The notes below the pieces were generated by a model, which made no database searches, was not told where the DNA came from, and saw only the letters and a program-made list of their open reading frames with translations. The position numbers and the translations under genes are program-made. From JBEBBU01 sp041158225 (GTDB lineage Bacteria > Pseudomonadota > Gammaproteobacteria > Methylococcales > Methylococcaceae), in the NCBI GenBank assembly GCA_041158225.1, contig JBEBBU010000136.1, forward strand, positions 1 through 24,333: a stretch of 24,333 nucleotides of DNA, in the 5' to 3' direction. This document shows positions 22,688-24,333 of this stretch, in pieces (the first letter of the stretch is position 1; each line of letters begins with the position of its first letter).

Positions 22688-22708
22688 TGACTTTCAATAT
22701 AAAAGTCA
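22688..22708. promoter_or_regulatory. Perfect 7-bp inverted repeat between dacA-like gene and HTH gene
   Basis: TGACTTT-N7-AAAGTCA is a perfect dyad. It lies 11 bases after the stop of the D,D-carboxypeptidase gene and about 190 bases before the HTH start. It could be an operator, or a weak AT-rich terminator (minus strand continues CTTATTTTG). TTGACT and TATTTT at 18 bases on the minus strand also give a possible distal promoter overlapping it. Confidence 0.45.
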
Positions 22709-22718
22709 ATGGCCACGA

Positions 22719-23918
22719 TCAATGTTGAGGGCGCACCAGACAGCTCATTCGAGCATGCTGCAGCACATCGCACAGATGCGCCGCATCAGAACGGCTCAGA
22801 TGATCAAAACTGGCAACATAGGTTTGAAGGCGTCGACTGCGACCGCCTACCGTCATTGAACTGACATCACCATCTTTTCCCCTGAGTACCGCAGGCGCAA
22901 GCTTCTGCGCCTGCTGAAGATGCTGGCGCGCCAGTGATTCATGCTGGAAAAATCCCAACTGGACACGCCATAGTCTTTTTTCGTGTGCTTCAGGCTGTGA
23001 TTTTTTCGTCCGCGCTGTCATACGTTCCTCTGAATGCGACACTGGAGCATCCCCCGCACCAGACACTATAGGCCCACCCCAGCGGTCAAAGCCGGAAAAA
23101 TGAAGGGCACTGGGTCTGCCTTCTGCCTGGGCAAAACCATCCTCAAGCAGGCGACGCATATGGGCATCACGCTGTGCCCACGTATTCCCACCGAAAACCA
23201 CACCAATCAGACGCGTACCATGCCGTCTGGCCGAAGCTACCAGATTGAATCCGGAGGCATTGACAAAACCGGTTTTGATGCCATCCGCTCCCTCAAAGTT
23301 TTCCAGCAGATGATTGTGATTATGGAAACTCTGGCCATGGTATTCAAAATGGTCTGTAGCAAAATAGCGGTAATATTGAGGAAAGTCGCGTAGCAATGCC
23401 CGACCAAGCCGGTACATATCCCAGGCGGTCGTGACCTGCTCAGGATCAGGCAATCCGGATGCATTACGGAAAAGGCTGTGATCCATCCCCAGTTCACGAG
23501 CCTTTGCTGTCATACGGGCAGCAAAAGCAGACTCGGACCCGGCAAGTCCTTCTGCAAGCGTAGTAGCAGCATCATTGGCCGAACGCGTTACCAGTGCCAG
23601 TATGCCCTGTTCAACGCTAATCGAATCTCCAGCCCTGAGTCCCATACGTGAAGGTGCGCGGGTTGCGGCATGATGCGAGGCGCGAAAATGGTCACCCAGA
23701 CTGATCTGGCCATTTTGCAGCGCCTCAAACACCAGATAAAGCGTCATCATCTTGGTAAGTGATGCCGGATGACGCAGCGCCCGGGCATCCTGCTCGTAAA
23801 GCACCCGGTCACCTTCTACATCCACCACCAGTCCTGCGTAAGGACCCGCTTCAGCCGCTCCTGCAACACACAGCAGCAAACCCAGTACAGCAATCCAGAA
23901 CCGTAATCCGGCCAACAC
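22719..23918 (-). CDS. D-alanyl-D-alanine carboxypeptidase (family S11) with C-terminal SPOR domain
   Basis: 399 residues from a GTG at 23918. AAGGGG overlaps the smpB stop 11 bases upstream. Residues 1-24 are a signal peptide (VLGLLLCVAGAAEA|G). The penicillin-binding catalytic motifs are all present: SLTK (53-56), SAN (113-115) and KTG (215-217). Residues about 315-395 form a SPOR-like domain (LWRVQLGFFQHESLARQHLQQ..., with QTYVASF later), which binds denuded glycan strands at the septum. The DacA-type C-terminal amphipathic anchor is absent, so SPOR probably provides localisation. It trims the terminal D-Ala from peptidoglycan stem peptides in the periplasm. It follows smpB by 13 bases. 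Confidence 0.88.
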   Translation of the reverse strand: MLAGLRFWIAVLGLLLCVAGAAEAGPYAGLVVDVEGDRVLYEQDARALRHPASLTKMMTLYLVFEALQNGQISLGDHFRASHHAATRAPSRMGLRAGDSISVEQGILALVTRSANDAATTLAEGLAGSESAFAARMTAKARELGMDHSLFRNASGLPDPEQVTTAWDMYRLGRALLRDFPQYYRYFATDHFEYHGQSFHNHNHLLENFEGADGIKTGFVNASGFNLVASARRHGTRLIGVVFGGNTWAQRDAHMRRLLEDGFAQAEGRPSALHFSGFDRWGGPIVSGAGDAPVSHSEERMTARTKKSQPEAHEKRLWRVQLGFFQHESLARQHLQQAQKLAPAVLRGKDGDVSSMTVGGRSRRLQTYVASFDHLSRSDAAHLCDVLQHARMSCLVRPQH

Positions 23919-23931
23919 CTGACTTATCCCC

Positions 23932-24333
23932 TTATCTCTGCTTCATGATACGTTCTTTTTCCCGCTGCCAGTCGCGGTCCTTCTCGCTCGCACGCTTGTC
24001 ATGCAGTTTCTTGCCCCGTGCAAGACCAATTTCAAGCTTGGCCCGCCCCTGCTTCCAGTACATGGCGAGCGGAATCAGGGTATAACCCTTACGCTCGACA
24101 TAACCAATCAGGCGGTTAAGCTGGTAACGATGCAGCAACAGCTTGCGTGTGCGTCTGTGATCAGGATGAACATGGGTTGATGCGGAAAGCAGTGCGGCAA
24201 TATGCGCTCCCACAAGATAGGCCTCACCAGTCTTGATGATGCCATAACTTTCCTTGTGTTGCCCCTTGCCAGCGCGAAGACTCGTGACGGCCCATCCTTC
24301 CAGCACAAGACCAGCCTCTCTCCGCTCTTCAAG
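23932..24333 (-). CDS. smpB: SsrA-binding protein SmpB (N-terminus cut by window edge)
   Basis: 133 residues are present; the frame is open to the right edge at an exact codon boundary, and about 20-25 N-terminal residues are missing. The visible part begins LEERREAGLVLEGWAV. It continues with SLRAGKG, KESYGIIKTGEAYLVGAHI, RTRKLLLHR, ERKGYTLIPLAMYWKQGRAK (key GYTLIPLAMYWK) and the basic tail KKLHDKRASEKDRDWQREK. SmpB delivers tmRNA to stalled ribosomes for trans-translation. The ssrA gene, often nearby, is not within the window. It is probably transcribed with the carboxypeptidase gene behind it. Confidence 0.95.
   Translation of the reverse strand, partial: LEERREAGLVLEGWAVTSLRAGKGQHKESYGIIKTGEAYLVGAHIAALLSASTHVHPDHRRTRKLLLHRYQLNRLIGYVERKGYTLIPLAMYWKQGRAKLEIGLARGKKLHDKRASEKDRDWQREKERIMKQR

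Noticed and set aside
22534..22773. 79-codon minus-strand frame in the gap before the HTH gene
   Set aside because: It starts inside the carboxypeptidase gene in another frame, covers the promoter region of the HTH gene, and lacks a ribosome-binding site.
23932..24333. tmRNA gene (ssrA) next to smpB
   Set aside because: No tmRNA-like sequence is present in the window; it may lie beyond the right edge or elsewhere.

Overview
This window looks like chromosomal DNA from a Gram-negative proteobacterium, most likely a gammaproteobacterium. The reasons are the fused HldE heptose enzyme (LPS core synthesis), a DUF4404 protein, an hrcA-grpE-dnaK-dnaJ-dapB block with a CIRCE-type operator, and dnaB next to alr. 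An mcl-mtkA-mtkB operon (malyl-CoA lyase plus malate-CoA ligase) points to methylotrophic, methanotrophic or other glyoxylate/C1-linked carbon metabolism. The genus cannot be named from the sequence alone. There are no rRNA or tRNA genes, insertion sequences, CRISPR arrays or phage genes in the window.

Layout. 1-369 (-) is the 5' part of a secreted type-B carboxylesterase that runs off the left edge. 623-1606 (+) is a quinone oxidoreductase. 1616-7380 (-) is the chaperone block, read as hrcA, grpE, dnaK, dnaJ, dapB. 7456-12950 (-) is a tightly overlapped chain read as pip, ubiX, hldE, dnaB, alr. 13058-13969 (-) is an outer-membrane beta-barrel protein with a His6 tract and a coiled coil, ending in a strong terminator. 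14211-17259 (+) is mcl-mtkA-mtkB. 17271-20966 (-) is read as a DUF4404 gene, purM, a GT2 glycosyltransferase and a GT83/ArnT-like glycosyltransferase. 21123-21494 (-) is a monohaem cytochrome c. 21749-22060 (+) is a small DUF4347-like protein. 22082-22501 (-) is a small HTH regulator. 22719-23918 (-) is a D,D-carboxypeptidase with a SPOR domain, and 23932-24333 (-) is smpB, cut by the right edge. No gap between genes exceeds about 260 bases, and the larger gaps carry promoter- or terminator-like signals.

How it works together. The chaperone block shows two layers of heat-shock control. A sigma70-type promoter overlaps a CIRCE operator in front of hrcA, and a good sigma32-type promoter sits over the end of grpE in front of dnaK. 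The mcl-mtkAB operon would activate malate to malyl-CoA and split it to acetyl-CoA and glyoxylate. It has a perfect TATAAT box and a perfect palindrome at the expected transcription start. The rest of the window is mostly housekeeping: lysine/peptidoglycan precursors, replication, LPS and envelope modification, purine synthesis and trans-translation. The least explained stretch is 21.0-22.7 kb, with a structured 3' region behind cytochrome c, an orphan DUF4347-like protein, and a regulator with dyad symmetries nearby.
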